Part shown: one piece after another, positions 13,901 to 25,900 of the stretch
Layout: each line of letters opens with the position of its first letter
Position numbering within the stretch: position 1 is the first letter of the stretch
Source of the DNA: Branchiostoma floridae
Lineage: Eukaryota > Chordata > Leptocardii > Amphioxiformes > Branchiostomatidae
Assembly (NCBI RefSeq): GCF_000003815.2
Contig: NC_049986.1
Coordinates: 11,196,699-11,260,698, forward strand
Direction of reading: 5' to 3'
Length of the DNA stretch: 64,000 bases
The notes under the pieces: model-generated
The model's input: only the letters and a program-made list of their open reading frames with translations
Databases searched by the model: none
Told to the model about the DNA's origin: nothing
Program-made: the position numbers and the translations under genes

Positions 13901-14341
13901 ACGCAAAGCCTTACCGAGTACTGTTACTCCCTCCACTTGGTTAGGTCGGAGTTGACAGGAGTCCATCACCCTGAACCAGCCGTTCGGGTACACGGGCGGC
14001 AGCTCGCCTCTCCTCCGCCGCCGACGCACGTCGTTCGCAACGTCCTTGCGAGTGTAGCCGGCAAGTTTGTTGTACCCGACATCGTGAAGAGTCCGACTGA
14101 TCTTCAATGGACACAGTAGAAGCCGGTAAAGCCAGGCCGCTATGGCAACACCAACGCCATACAGGGCGAGTTGACTAACAGGTGGGCACTGCCATGGTGT
14201 TGACCAGAACTTGTCCCCGATGAGGGCTAGCGCCCATGCAGCATGGATATCCACTGCCTTGTCCTGTACCAACCCTACCGTAGCTAGGGACGGCACTAGT
14301 ATGACCAACACCAGTAGGAAAAGGTACCTGTAGGTCGGCAT
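8396..14341 (-). CDS. nvd: Rieske non-haem iron oxygenase, DAF-36/Neverland type (predicted cholesterol 7-desaturase)
   Basis: Six exons in consistent phase: 13915-14341, 11678-11866, 10455-10633, 9562-9807, 8817-8990 and 8396-8557, giving 458 aa, typical for the family. The N-terminus has a hydrophobic, probably membrane-anchoring region (residues 5-25 and about 55-70). [14 protein letters not shown] follows, a hallmark of Neverland/DAF-36. Exon 2 carries the Rieske [2Fe-2S] ligands (CPHLGADL and, 17 residues after the His, CPFHGW). Exon 4 has the mononuclear iron motif D-x2-H-x4-H in [12 protein letters not shown]. Family members convert cholesterol to 7-dehydrocholesterol in the ER. The start ATG begins the only long frame of exon 1. 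Substrate is inferred from family; the fold and cofactors are clear. Confidence 0.93.
10831..10902. repeat. (GT)36 microsatellite
   Basis: A perfect run of 36 GT units in intron 2 of the Rieske gene, followed by several TATCGCA-like words (10902-11070). Open frames through the run are artefacts. Confidence 0.98.
12082..12206. mobile_element. 125-bp MITE with TAGCCTGGGTACCAT inverted ends and 9-bp target duplication
   Basis: The termini TAGCCTGGGTACCAT and ATGGTACCCAGGCTA are perfect inverse copies. Inside them, AGTTCGCTCC pairs with GGAGCGAAC. Both sides are flanked by AGAATTCGG (12073-12081 and 12207-12215), a perfect 9-bp direct repeat. It lies in intron 1 of the Rieske gene. The long target duplication suggests mobilisation by a Mutator-like or hAT-like transposase. 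Confidence 0.85.
12697..12727. repeat. Perfect 13-bp hairpin
   Basis: GCCGACTACCTTA, loop TGATG, then the exact reverse complement. It lies in intron 1 of the Rieske gene. Confidence 0.9.
13605..13748. mobile_element. Second copy of the TAGCCTGGGTACC MITE family
   Basis: It starts TAGCCTGGGTACCC and ends GGATGGTACTAATGCTA, with internal AGTTCGCTC and GGAGCGAACT arms like the copy at 12082. The flanks TGTGTGGGT and AATATGGGT agree at 6 of 9 positions, consistent with an older 9-bp target duplication. It is also in intron 1 of the Rieske gene. Confidence 0.75.
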
Positions 14342-15584
14342 CGCTGTTGAGTCCGTACCTCTGCCCAGGTGTCACCCCCCTCAGTAACACGAGCGGCCGC
14401 TTTGTTTACGCTATAAGATGCGGCTGTTTTACGACATGGTAAACAGAAGCTGGAGTCACCAAGCACGCTGCCATGACGGCAACAAAACAAAACAAAAAGA
14501 ACGTAACCCTAGCTTCAGGACGAATCGAACAGGTGTTTTGAAAGTCAACGCCCTGTCGTACGTACGTTCGACGTGTTCCAACGTACGGCTCTGACAGAAG
14601 ACGTTACCAAACTATGATGCTTGTTACCATGACGACGTTACGAGTTTGTCATCGCAAGGCTACCGAGTCTTTGATCTACAGTACTGCTGACGCTGTTGAG
14701 GCAAATATCAAACGAATCCACCCACTCAGACGGCACAAAGACTTTTGATTGGTACATGGGATTAGCCAGATAAAATCGCGCGCTTCGGAGGGCCCCAGGT
14801 AACAACCGGTCTTCAGCACAATGAGTTGTTACGTGACGAGCCTGTGACGAAGGTGGAAATATTTCATTGTCGTCAGAAGCAACGAGAACTTACGAAATCA
14901 AACCAAATGTAGAAAAGGGGCAGTTCTTCCTCTTATTTTCTTGAGTCTGCCGTGTTCAACTTATTGAAGATTCTGTATCCTATGACGTTACTTGTTAGAC
15001 ATTATAATGAAGATTGATTGATTAAGGAGAGTTGTCACAGGTGTTCAAGGTGTGGTTTACCTGTAAAATCACACTGTCATTGTTGTTAACATGTTGGTTA
15101 CTAAACACCCATTGATGTACAACTTTACGATATTGGTGATCCACAGACACTAAATATGTCTATCAGACAAAGAGAGGCCAAAACATCAAAAAAATATTTC
15201 CTGTCTGCCTGAATCTTTTTCTCTATTGTAAAAGTTAGAATCACAGACACAACGTAACAGGTGCCAGCTCCATTTTGAGTACGAATCCCTGCTGATATGT
15301 GCGTCATCTATCAACATTAATCTGAACTGCAGGGAAGCTTGCGCTTCTGTACATCTTTGAGTAATGACCTTGCATTCAATCAACCAATGGTGTGGCCGTT
15401 TTTCTCAAAGGTATTTAAACCATGTATTTCGAGTTTTGCGCTGTCAAACTAACAAACGATGGTGAAAACCATATTCAAACTTCGCGGGTGACAGAAAAGT
15501 GAGACCTGTTCTCTTATTGGTCAGGTATAACACGACGTCTTTCATTGGCGGAGAGGGCTTTCTACTCTAGTTTCGCAAGGCAAG
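14342..15584. other. Divergent intergenic region between the Rieske gene and HSD17B8
   Basis: The two genes are head to head about 1.2 kb apart. No exon is seen. Two ATTGG (inverted CCAAT) boxes near 15517 and 15543 lie just upstream of the HSD17B8 start. No TATA box stands out. Confidence 0.5.
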
Positions 15585-15592
15585 ATGGCGGC
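15581..15592 (+). promoter_or_regulatory. YY1-type motif overlapping the HSD17B8 start codon
   Basis: CAAGATGGCGGC fits the AAnATGGCGGC consensus of YY1, which in animals often sits just downstream of the transcription start and overlaps the initiator ATG of housekeeping genes. The two ATTGG boxes upstream suit a TATA-less promoter. Binding is inferred from the motif only. Confidence 0.55.
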
Positions 15593-18182
15593 CGGTACTG
15601 GACGTTTGGTAGGACGGTTGGCACTTGTTACAGGTGATCATAGCTGCAATAAAGTTACATGGATATCAGAAATGTTTAGTATGGAGTATGTTAAAGTGGT
15701 GGCTACAACGAGACTGAAATTTCGTGATTTGCCTAGCTCCTCAGTTCAAAGTTTGCCCTTTAACAGCAATGCCAATAAAACCATGCAGGTCATCAATGCA
15801 GTGGTCGAATACTTCATGTACATTTAAAACATTGAAACAAAAAGGCTCGTTTATATGGAAGGTTATCATTTACATAAAGGCTCAGCAAAACCCACTGACA
15901 ACATATATTATTTGGTTGACCAAGAATATAGATTTAGGTTTAGAATATATCAAAGACCCATGAAAAAATAAATTTAGGTTGACATTTGCATTTTGAAGTG
16001 AGATTTGAAGCATCATCTGCATCCTTCAGTCTCAGATTTGATGCTAAATTATTCATGTAGCACTTTTCAGATTAATGGTTAATGTTATGTTTTATGACTA
16101 AAACTATCCATTTCATTGCAATTAGTTCCATTACAGCATAATCCCTCATTTTGCACATTTTATGAAATGCTGTGCCATCATTCCCAAGCTGGAAGATTTT
16201 GCATATTGCTGTCAACTTAACTTCCGTCCGGAAACTGATTTTTGAAGCTACTAGTAAACGTGTGTCAACTTTTTACTAGGTGGAGGCAGTGGCATTGGGA
16301 GAGCAGTCTGTCAGGCATTGGCAGCCCAGGGGTCAAAGGTGGCAGTGGTGGACATCAATGAAGCACCAGCCAATGAGACGCTCCAGTCCCTGTCATGTGA
16401 CCAAGGCTTACAACATCACAGTTTTGGCTGTGATGTGTCCTCTACCCAGTCTGTCAGTCGACTACTGACTGATGTTACCCAGAAGTTTTCCTGTGCTCCT
16501 TGTATCACTGTGAACTGTGCTGGAATCACCAAGGATGAGTTCCTCTTGAAAATGGACAACAGAATGTTTGATCAAGTTATCAAAGTCAATCTCAAGGTAA
16601 GATCTTAGAAATTTATCAAACAGTATAAAAGGGGTAGTTTCTGCTGATATGGTCTTGTAAAAGTTTGTTTGCGGTTGTCATTGACTTTGCATAATTGAAA
16701 AACTTTTTCACTTCATGATATATTTCTGATAGCCCAGCTGTCTGATATGGTCTTGTCAAATTATGTCGGTAAATATCAGTGACTTTTACAATTGAATACT
16801 AGTACCACCTTTTTTCCAGGGCACATTTCTGATAACCCAGGCAGTAGGCAGGGCTATGGTAGAGGGCAAAATCCAAAATGGTTCCATCATCAACATGGCC
16901 AGTATTGTTGGCAAGGTGAGGACCTTAAGTTGGACTTGTACAATTTTACTATTCTATATACCAATAAATTACCTGTATCTATGGTACAAGAGATTTACAT
17001 TTTTCTTCCTCTATACTAAAAATTGTAATCTATTCCATTTAACTAACAGGTTGGAAATCTTGGTCAATGCAACTATGCTGCCTCTAAAGCTGGAGTGGAG
17101 GGGCTCACCAGGACAAGTGCCAAGGAACTAGCCAAGTGAGGATAATACTCTGCGTATGACCTTTGTTAAGAGTCAAAGCATGTGCATGTACTACAGGGAA
17201 TTCATACATGGAAGAGGAGTTTATTGACAGATATGCACACAAATTTGCCACTTTGTTTTTCAAAGAATTTGTCACACTCAATAACTCATAGCAAATCTAT
17301 GGACATTATCATTATCAGCTGTCTTTATGCAGTTTTGATTTCTGCCATTTTCTTGCTTTATTTATAGGTTTGGAATCAGGTGTAATGCCGTTCTGCCTGG
17401 ATTTATTGAAACACCAATGACTGATGCTGTGCCACAGAAAGTTCTGGACAAGGTGAGATGAAAGAACCTCTTTGATTGGTAATATCAAATCAACAATGAC
17501 TGATGCTGAATCAAATGAAGTGCTGGATGAGGTCAGATGAAGGAGTCTATTTGATTAGTGAGATCAAACAACACCATTCAATGGCCACCTTACTATGTAA
17601 AAACATCAATTTACACATGTATATTTTCCATTTCAGTTTAGAGATGTTATACCAATGGGCAGGCTTGGCAAACCGTCAGGTAAGAAGGTCATGTTAAATG
17701 ATAACATTCTTTATTTCCTTTGTCAATTTCTTTGTCAATAGATGATGCTATACAATGACTTAAAAAGGCCTGAGCAAATGAGGATTTTTTCCAGATATAG
17801 CAGATGTTTGTGTATTCCTGGCTTCTGAAGAGAGCAGTTATATAACAGGAGCAAGTATTGAAGTAACAGGTACGTTGTCTTAACATAATCACCTTATGTA
17901 GAAACAAGAATAAATTTGTGAATCTGAAATATGCAAAACCAAGGACGTTATATTATATGTGATATAACGTCCTTGGCAAAACCAATGACCTACATCTCTG
18001 GCAACCTAACAGGAAAAAGTGCAACTGATTTTTTGCTTGTGTATGCCTAATCATGATGACTACTGTCATATTTTAAGGTCCAATATTAAGTCAGATATTG
18101 TTCTTGATTCAAGCATGAGCTGTGGTATAGATAATAAATAACAGATGGTTTTGTTATTCCCTTAGGTGGCCTGAACATATAA
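15585..18182 (+). CDS. HSD17B8: HSD17B8-like short-chain dehydrogenase (17-beta-HSD 8 / 3-ketoacyl-ACP reductase alpha subunit)
   Basis: Eight exons join in phase: 15585-15633, 16280-16596, 16820-16915, 17050-17135, 17368-17452, 17637-17679, 17795-17869 and 18166-18182. The product is 255 aa, close to the vertebrate protein. The classical SDR nucleotide motif TGGGSGIG spans the exon 1/2 junction at about residues 16-23. VNCAG takes the place of NNAG, and the catalytic Ser, Tyr and Lys are visible in NMASIVGK and [21 protein letters not shown] and [19 protein letters not shown] are typical of FabG-like SDRs. In vertebrates HSD17B8 is mitochondrial, pairs with CBR4 in fatty acid synthesis and can oxidise oestradiol. 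The ATG follows a good context (AAGATGG) in a YY1-like motif. Assignment to HSD17B8 rather than another FabG-like SDR is likely but not proven. Confidence 0.9.
17939..17976. repeat. Perfect 15-bp hairpin in HSD17B8 intron 7
   Basis: CCAAGGACGTTATAT pairs perfectly with ATATAACGTCCTTGG across an 8-base loop. GCAAAACCA occurs at both edges (17933 and 17976), which might be a target duplication that partly overlaps the stem. Confidence 0.85.
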
Positions 18183-19426
18183 CAACCTGCTATGAGGACT
18201 ATGCAGACAGCTCAGGGATCAATTTAGAGTCATTTCTATCTTAAAAAAACTGTTTGGTTTTCAACCAGTTTTGTACAAAATTTGATAGACAAAGGTTTCA
18301 TCTTGTAAGATTAATGTAAGTGGGATGGAAGGGAAGAATACTTTAAGGAAAAAAAATGAGCGTAATTGTGAGGAATTAAAAATTTTAAGCTACATAAAAT
18401 CCTGGTTGCTTTGGTCAAATGATGACCTTGATTTCATATTCATAAAAATCTATTGAGAGTGCCTCTCCATTCTTGATAATAACTCAAGATTTTGCTACCA
18501 TTATGACTACCATATATATATATATGCATACACAGGCTTATATAAGAGTCACTCTTATATAAGGTTGACCCATATAATACTTATGTAAGTCAAGATTACA
18601 TATCTCAAGATATTAATAGCCATACTTTATTGTACAGTTCTTTGCAAACCAGTTATACAGTAAAGCAACTTTATGTACAAAACAACAAACTCAAAATGAG
18701 TGTGGAACTGAAAATAATTGGAACTACAGGAGTAAAATATAAGGCAAATAAACTTGTGATCAAATCATGATAAAGTGACTCAAGTAACCAATGTTGATCC
18801 ATGGTTTTGTATAAACTAAGTGTTAATATAGTGGCTTTGTAAGTAGTGTGGTTAATGTGCAGAGCTCCAGATAATGATCAATCCTCTGTAGAAGGGTAAA
18901 TACCAATTCCTTGCAATCCTGGCACGCCCATGCATCTATCATTCTTTTCTTCTTTTAAAAGTCTTTCCACACATACCACATCATTGCACAATAACAGGTG
19001 TAAAACTGGAAAATACAATCCATGTGTAATAATATGCTTTAATAATCTGATGGCACAGGCAGAAATATTGGTACATGTACATGTACATCTATGTTACTGT
19101 TTTTTCATGGGTTCCTTTCAAGCATCCTTTATGTGTACGCATATCTATATACATCTTCACAGCTATTTTGTACCCACTGCACTTCATCCATGACCTGACA
19201 AAAACACCTTTGCACAAAGAGCAGCAACAACATACAGCAGCACACTAAGCCCTGCCTATTTATCTCTAATCCGCTGGTCGTGCATTGCAAGAGAACTCCA
19301 TAGGAATAAATACTCATCCATACAAAGTTATAGCATAGAAAATATCAATTGCATTGATAATCTGCTTATCCTTTAGTGCTATATACGTAACATATCAAAC
19401 TTTGACAAAGACCTTAAAGGTTGTAT
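18183..19426. other. Convergent intergenic region, HSD17B8 3' flank
   Basis: AT-rich, no exon seen. It contains an (AT) tract near 18512-18524 and the hairpin at 18537. Confidence 0.5.
18537..18563. repeat. Near-perfect palindrome, 13-bp arms
   Basis: CTTATATAAGAGT, a single C, then ACTCTTATATAAG. It lies downstream of HSD17B8. Function unknown; it could be a tiny MITE remnant or part of a 3' end. Confidence 0.85.
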
Positions 19427-19634
19427 ATACTATAAATGCAATTAAGTTCGCGGGGATTTAATTTCGCAGTAGCGGGGAAAATGACTTCGCGTGGTTTTAA
19501 TTTCGCGGTAACACCATAGACTGCAGTCTAATACCATTATAAAAAAATGTTTGCGGTGGTTTTAAATTCGCGGTGAAGTGGTCACCGCAAAAACCATGAA
19601 CATTAATCCACCGCGAACATTTCTGCATTTACAG
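19427..19634. mobile_element. MITE with TACTGTAAATGCA-like inverted ends and TTCGCGG motifs
   Basis: The left end TACTATAAATGCA and the inverse of the right end TACTGTAAATGCA match, each followed by a GTTCGCGG word. The interior repeats TTAATTTCGCGGT-like words. A TA at each edge is consistent with a Tc1/mariner-type TA target, but this is not decisive. Confidence 0.75.
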
Positions 19635-19995
19635 TACATCCTCAAACATATATAAGCCCACTGCTAATCAGGACAAAGCTGCGCTGTCCTTGTAGTTCAG
19701 TCATTCTTGGATGATGCAAATGACCATCATCACTTCACAAAGTAACATAGGTACTCGACATACATTTGTACTACAAAATGGACAACTTTTATATTTACAA
19801 GGTGATGAACATTTTCTTTTGTTCAGTCAAGAGTTACAGTCCTCTGCAGCTCAGTGAATGAGGCTACACATCCCTTATAAAGGTGGTAATATGGCCCACA
19901 TTGGAGCAACCTATTTCCAGATTGGTTGAAACCATTCAGAACCATTCAGCCTGCTTTTACTAGATCAACACCTGTGAAGGCCAGACATGTCCTCA

Positions 19996-22900
19996 TCACT
20001 TCTGTTTCTTCAGTCTCTTCATGTGTCGACTCGCTCCTGATGGGCGTTTCTTCCTCAGCTTCTCCTGAACATCGGAGTACTTCTTCTTGTTATACCTAAA
20101 AGATAAAGGGAAATTGCTTCATGTCCAGGTACTTCCAGCCTGCTACCTTAATGGGAGGGATTACCAAATAGACTTTCCTATGCCATACATGGTTAAGACA
20201 TGCAAATACAATCACTTCAAAACACAGTTATTTACCTACATTTCAAATTTTAACCCCCACTGCAAAGCTGGCAGGTCTGAATTGGTTCAAAACGCTACAG
20301 GTCATCTCCGGAATTTCAATGAGCTACAGCTAAAAGAATGAAATAACACCAGGATTTCACCCCCTATTTCAATGGGTCAGTCCAGCCAGTGACCTCCAAT
20401 TCAGAGGTCACCTACAGGTCTAACATGACACAAAAGTCACAGCAAGGAGCTTTTACCTGATATAAAAGCTCCTTGGTCACAGGTTGTTTGTTTTTTTGCA
20501 AACTTTTAGAATAGACATGCTTCTGTCATGCGTAACAGAAAACTCAACCTTTTTCATTTAAAAAATTGCCCAGGAAAATATATTTGATTTAATGTTCGGG
20601 CTAAGTGTGCCCTAAACTGCATAACTCCAATTTTTGCCCCTTCCCCAAAGTCCCTCTTTTCAACCTCCTTGCTGTTATTAAGTGATGGCAAAGAAAATAT
20701 GGATGCATGTCCTGTTTCTTCATGTCTCGTGTTTGGCCACAAGACATGAAGAAAAAGGTACGAAATGGGAAGCCTGATAAAAATGCCTAAAAACACGTCA
20801 GAACAGCTTAGAGAGTAGCATTTGGGTATACCACAAGATGCCAGTGTCATTTTATTTTGCCAGCTCCAAAATTAGAGAATCTTGAAATTCTTTGGGATCA
20901 TAGGTGCTTTGTCACATAAATACAGGTAGTATTGAAGTGAATCCAAAACTGTCAATTTTACCTGCAGTTTTAACCCCAGCTAATAGGAGGCGCTGGTGAA
21001 ATGGGTCCTCTTAGGTAGGCACAAACACTCATCATCATGGCTGCCTTAGGGTAATTATTTACACCTGTCAATTCCATCCAATGCTAATCAGGTGTTTAGT
21101 ACTTTATGGAAAGACCCAAATCAAATGTTATAATTATCTTTATATAAATAAATCCTCATATGTTGTAAGTTGGGACCAGATGTCAACATTAGATTTTAGG
21201 ATCAGAATAGTAACACACTTATACTAGCATCACATATTTTGTCTGATGCAATAAAGTGAACCCTCTATCATGGCCACAAGAGAGACTTTCTTTCGGACCC
21301 ACCAATCGCCTAGTTTCTCTCAGCTTTTAGGTACATAAATGAATATTTAGTCATCGCAATGAGCAAAAGTGTTCATTAATACCGGGTTATTTGCAATAAG
21401 AAAGTTCTCAGACTAGAGGTAACTATTTTTGTTGCTTTCAACATACTTACTTTCTGAACTCGGCATCTGCCAGTAGTTCATCCACAATGGTAGCCTTCCT
21501 GTCCTTCTTTGGGACCCGTGAACGGTAGAAGTCAGCGGGGCTGTCCTCCACTGTACCCATCTACATGTATGTGTGTAGCAATACATTAGCAACATTCAGA
21601 GAGCCTACTTAGATATGTACACACTTGCAGAGTACACAATATAAGACAAATGAAAAATTTTCAGCTAAATTCTAAATAAATTTTTGTGTCAAAATATTTT
21701 GGATCCAAATTAATTTTCTCAGAAGGCCACGCTAATAATCACAATTTTATTTTTCAGAAAACTGAACTTTTAATTTTAATTCTATTTAAAAAATTTTAAA
21801 TGTCCTTGTTGTTCAGATCTTTACTTTACTATGCTATACTAACATTAATTATTGAAAGTAATACGTACCTGGAAGTACTTAGGGTATGCCTCTCTGTCAT
21901 TTTTCTTGTAGAATCTTTTGGGGTCCAAAACCTTTCGCATCTTCAACACATCCAGGTCATTCTTAGTTTCAGCTGTCAGCTCAGGAGCCTTCATGTCAAA
22001 CCATTTCCTGCCTGTCGATGCTTCGCGTTCCTCCTGTAATCATGCACACAAACATATTATGTTAATGTTCACAGAAGGTAAACATCGTTTTTGCCCTGTT
22101 TCTTCTCCAAACAAATAAGGTCCAGGACCAGGCAGCTGTTACCATGGTTACCGGTAAAGTAGCAGGCACCCTATGGTATTTGGTTACATAATGTAAAAAA
22201 TGGCTTGATACAGAGCTAGAGGGGCTCAGGTCACTAAATTTAGAAATGTGTTGGAATAAGAATAAACATAACAGTTGCCATTGTTAGACTACAACATGTG
22301 AAGGTGAACATTATGTATTTGCTGTTACCTTTCTAGTTACATTATGTATTATGCTAAAATATAACAAATTCATGCACCTATCCAATTCTTAAAGGTCATC
22401 CCCTATATGTGTAGCATATAAAATTTTAGAAATTATAAAAGTATAAAGAAAATTCCTTGGGGGAAAACTATTCAGCCATGGTACAGGAAATATAACCTGT
22501 AACTTAGCTGTGACATATACAATACAGTTCCATGTAAGTCATGCTACAATGCTAAAGTACAAGGCACCTTTCTTTTCTTCTTCAGCTGCTTGACAGTTTC
22601 CTTGTAAGGAGGCACGCTGTGCTTCTGCTCAAAGTCTGGAGTCACCACACTCTTTTTCATTATCTGGAAGAAACAACAAGAATTAAGTCTTCTTTCCAAA
22701 AAGTTTAACCATGTTTCCGTCTACTTTTGATCACCATCTTTCACGAATACTTTATATCTTTTTAGTACCACACCAATTTTATTTGTTGCTTCTCAAATTC
22801 TGCTGTCCTATTTTTTCCACTTTGAGGAAGGAAAGAAAAATTTACTGCCTCTCCTGACTTCCAAATAAACGATGGGCCTCAAATTTCTGTGCCTGTACAT

Positions 22901-25900
22901 GTTAATATTGGATGGTAGGTATATTATTTTTTTCACAATTAGAGTTTTGCTTATTAGGAACCACCATAAATATTGATTTGTTGCGTAAAATGTACCAAGG
23001 AAATCTGAAAACTTATTATTTGTTAAATCTGTTGTTATCTATGTTGTGTACATGTATCTTGATCAAGCCCCTCGATCTCTACACCCCAGACTTTTTCAAC
23101 AACAACAAAATTTCTGCCTGCCAGTCCAATGTTTTTCTGAAAGAATTCAAGAAGGGACAAATTAAATTGGTGTGGCCTAGAATTGAGAAAAAATTATCTG
23201 CAATCAAGCAGTACAGATACATGTTACATAGTGCAGAGTAAATAATTATAAATGGCAGGGCTATTTGTCCTAGTAGTCTAGTTATTGGCCTAACAGACTG
23301 ATTACATGTACTTAGTTAATGGAGTATGCTTCTCACTTTGCCATATATAGATTTAAAAAAATAAAATGACCTATAAATTGTCCTACAACAACCATCTGCC
23401 AATCATTTTGCATAGTTTCTAACTCTAACCATTTCCAGCTTATATCTGAGCACAAGATCTCAGGGATTCCTGAAATGGGTGTCTGATTCATCAAGACATT
23501 CACAATGAGTTATAATGGAGGGCCATTTGTTCAATTCTTCACAAACAATGGGATGTAATACTGGGAGAAGGATCTCAGTATGATGGTCACCGTAACTGTA
23601 AACTGGTTATTAGATCTATGAGTATGGAAAACAATGGGGATATCAGATCCTGTTTGGCTGTTTTCCAAACTTTGAATGTTTTTTCTTCCTTCTAGTACTC
23701 TGTAGTAAACAACATGACATTTGGTCAATGACCTCGCTTCAACACTGATTGATTGGTACAAACCAGTCCAACAACTGTACAGTTGACTGGATCCCGCCAC
23801 TCTCAAATTACAACACACCTTTTTCTTCTTTGGTGATCCTAATTTTTTAACAAGTGTACAATGTGGTTTAAGTTAAGTGTAAATGCACTTGAATATTGAG
23901 TCTTTTATCAAGTCCATTCTGACATTGACAGCACTGAGGTTACTGAGTGAGAAAATTGATATAAAAATCTTACAAAATGTCAAAGTTAGTTCTTTAATGA
24001 AGCCTTTTGATTTTAGCAAATCCACCTCATCAAAAGAATCTCAGACCAAAAACACCAAATCCTACAGCTGTTTATATGTTACCAAGCCAGGTACTGAACC
24101 TTTGCTCCACACAATTGCGGTATGCCACACTTTTATGTACATGTGAAATTATTTGAAAATTTTAGTGTCCCAAAATCCATGATCCAAGCGCTACAATAGT
24201 GCAGGGATACGAGGATTGAAAATATAATTCTCCATGCAGAGGTTCTATTTGAGGGTTTTTTTCAGGTCTACATTTTTTCGTCTGCCTTAGCCCAAGCAGA
24301 GTATTTGGGTGGGAGGGTATAAGGTGGGGCTTATATAGTCACTGTTTTGTATCTGCCCTGGAGGGAGGCAGATGAAAAAAAACGTGGAGAATAGAAAATA
24401 CTGCATATTAACACAGAATTATCTGATGTTTTTATCAGCAGGTCTTTGGTACTTTACAATGGTAAGGGCAGTGATAGTGAACACACTTTATCTTTGCAAG
24501 GGCCACAGACAATTTTGTATCAATACAGAATCGATACAAAATGGATACAGAACAGCAGGTAAGTTAGTTATGCTGTCCTAGATACATGTATCTGTAGGAC
24601 AGATCTTTCTCGAAAATAGGAACAAATCCAGCAAACATGTACATACATGACTCTACATTGTACAATAGGGTCTGTAATTCAAGAAACATATTTGAAACCA
24701 TCATCCAGGTTGCACCAACCATGGCACAGACTAATCATTACATATATGACCCTTTCCATGTTTCACTGAAGTCTAAACTGCTCCAATGCTGCTCTCTTTC
24801 TTTCTTTCCTAATCATAGACAGTTCTGATGTTATATTCTGATGTTTATCAAGACATGATCACACAGAAACTATAACCCAGAATGGTCTGTGTAAAAATCA
24901 TCAAAGATGCACAAAGTACAGATAAAAATATGTAGCCATGTATTTCTAATCTGAGTGAAAAACAACAACTGCAGACCACTTGGCATATTAAAATTTCAAA
25001 CATCTTCCAGTAGATCTTGAACCCTGTCTATATCGTGACTTTTGCTGTAAATACAGCATGTCTGTTGACCAGATGAGCAAATAGCAGTGGAAACTGGAAA
25101 GCTAAGTATAGTGTTAAGTTAACACTGCAATGAAGCATCCACAAAGTTGTTTGTATGCAGACGTGCAACTCCTGCGTGCCCCCAGGGTGTAGAATGCTGC
25201 AATTTACGCAGGAACGACCCTTCAGATAAGCCCTTTTAACCTGTGTGCATAACTGTCATTATTACTAGTAGCAGGGTGGGGCAGACATTCATCACAAAAA
25301 GATATTGTTCAATCCTGCTTTTAGTAGTGTCAACCAATAAACCTAGAAAATGCAGCATACTTATCATAATGGCTGAATAACCCGATGGTAATGATAAAAA
25401 ATGACTGGGTTATAATCAGGAATTTGACACAACCTTGAACCTGAGATTTAACAAGGCTATGCTGTATTGCATCTACATGACATTTGTACATGTCAAATTG
25501 TTACTTTGAAGCATTGTTACTGTTAATCAACATGAAAGAACTGTGATGAAGACATCTTGTAAAATGTCTGTAAACCTGAAATGTCAGGGTTAATTTGATC
25601 AGTCCTGCTGAAACAAAGACCATAACAGGATACCCAGCACACATGCACATTTAGTGTAGTTGTGGGGGACTAAATTTCAGACATGTTTTGCTCTTGGTTT
25701 CAAAAGGAAATATGGCACACTGACATCTATGATCAAGGATATACAGACACATCATCCAATTCCAAATCATGACCTTACTGCACTGGAAAGGCGTATCTGA
25801 AAATGCAAAATAAACTTCTAAAACATAAAATAGCTAACTATAAAGGTGTCAATTTTTTAAAAATTCAGACAATGTGCTGTACATTTTATACATTGACTGA

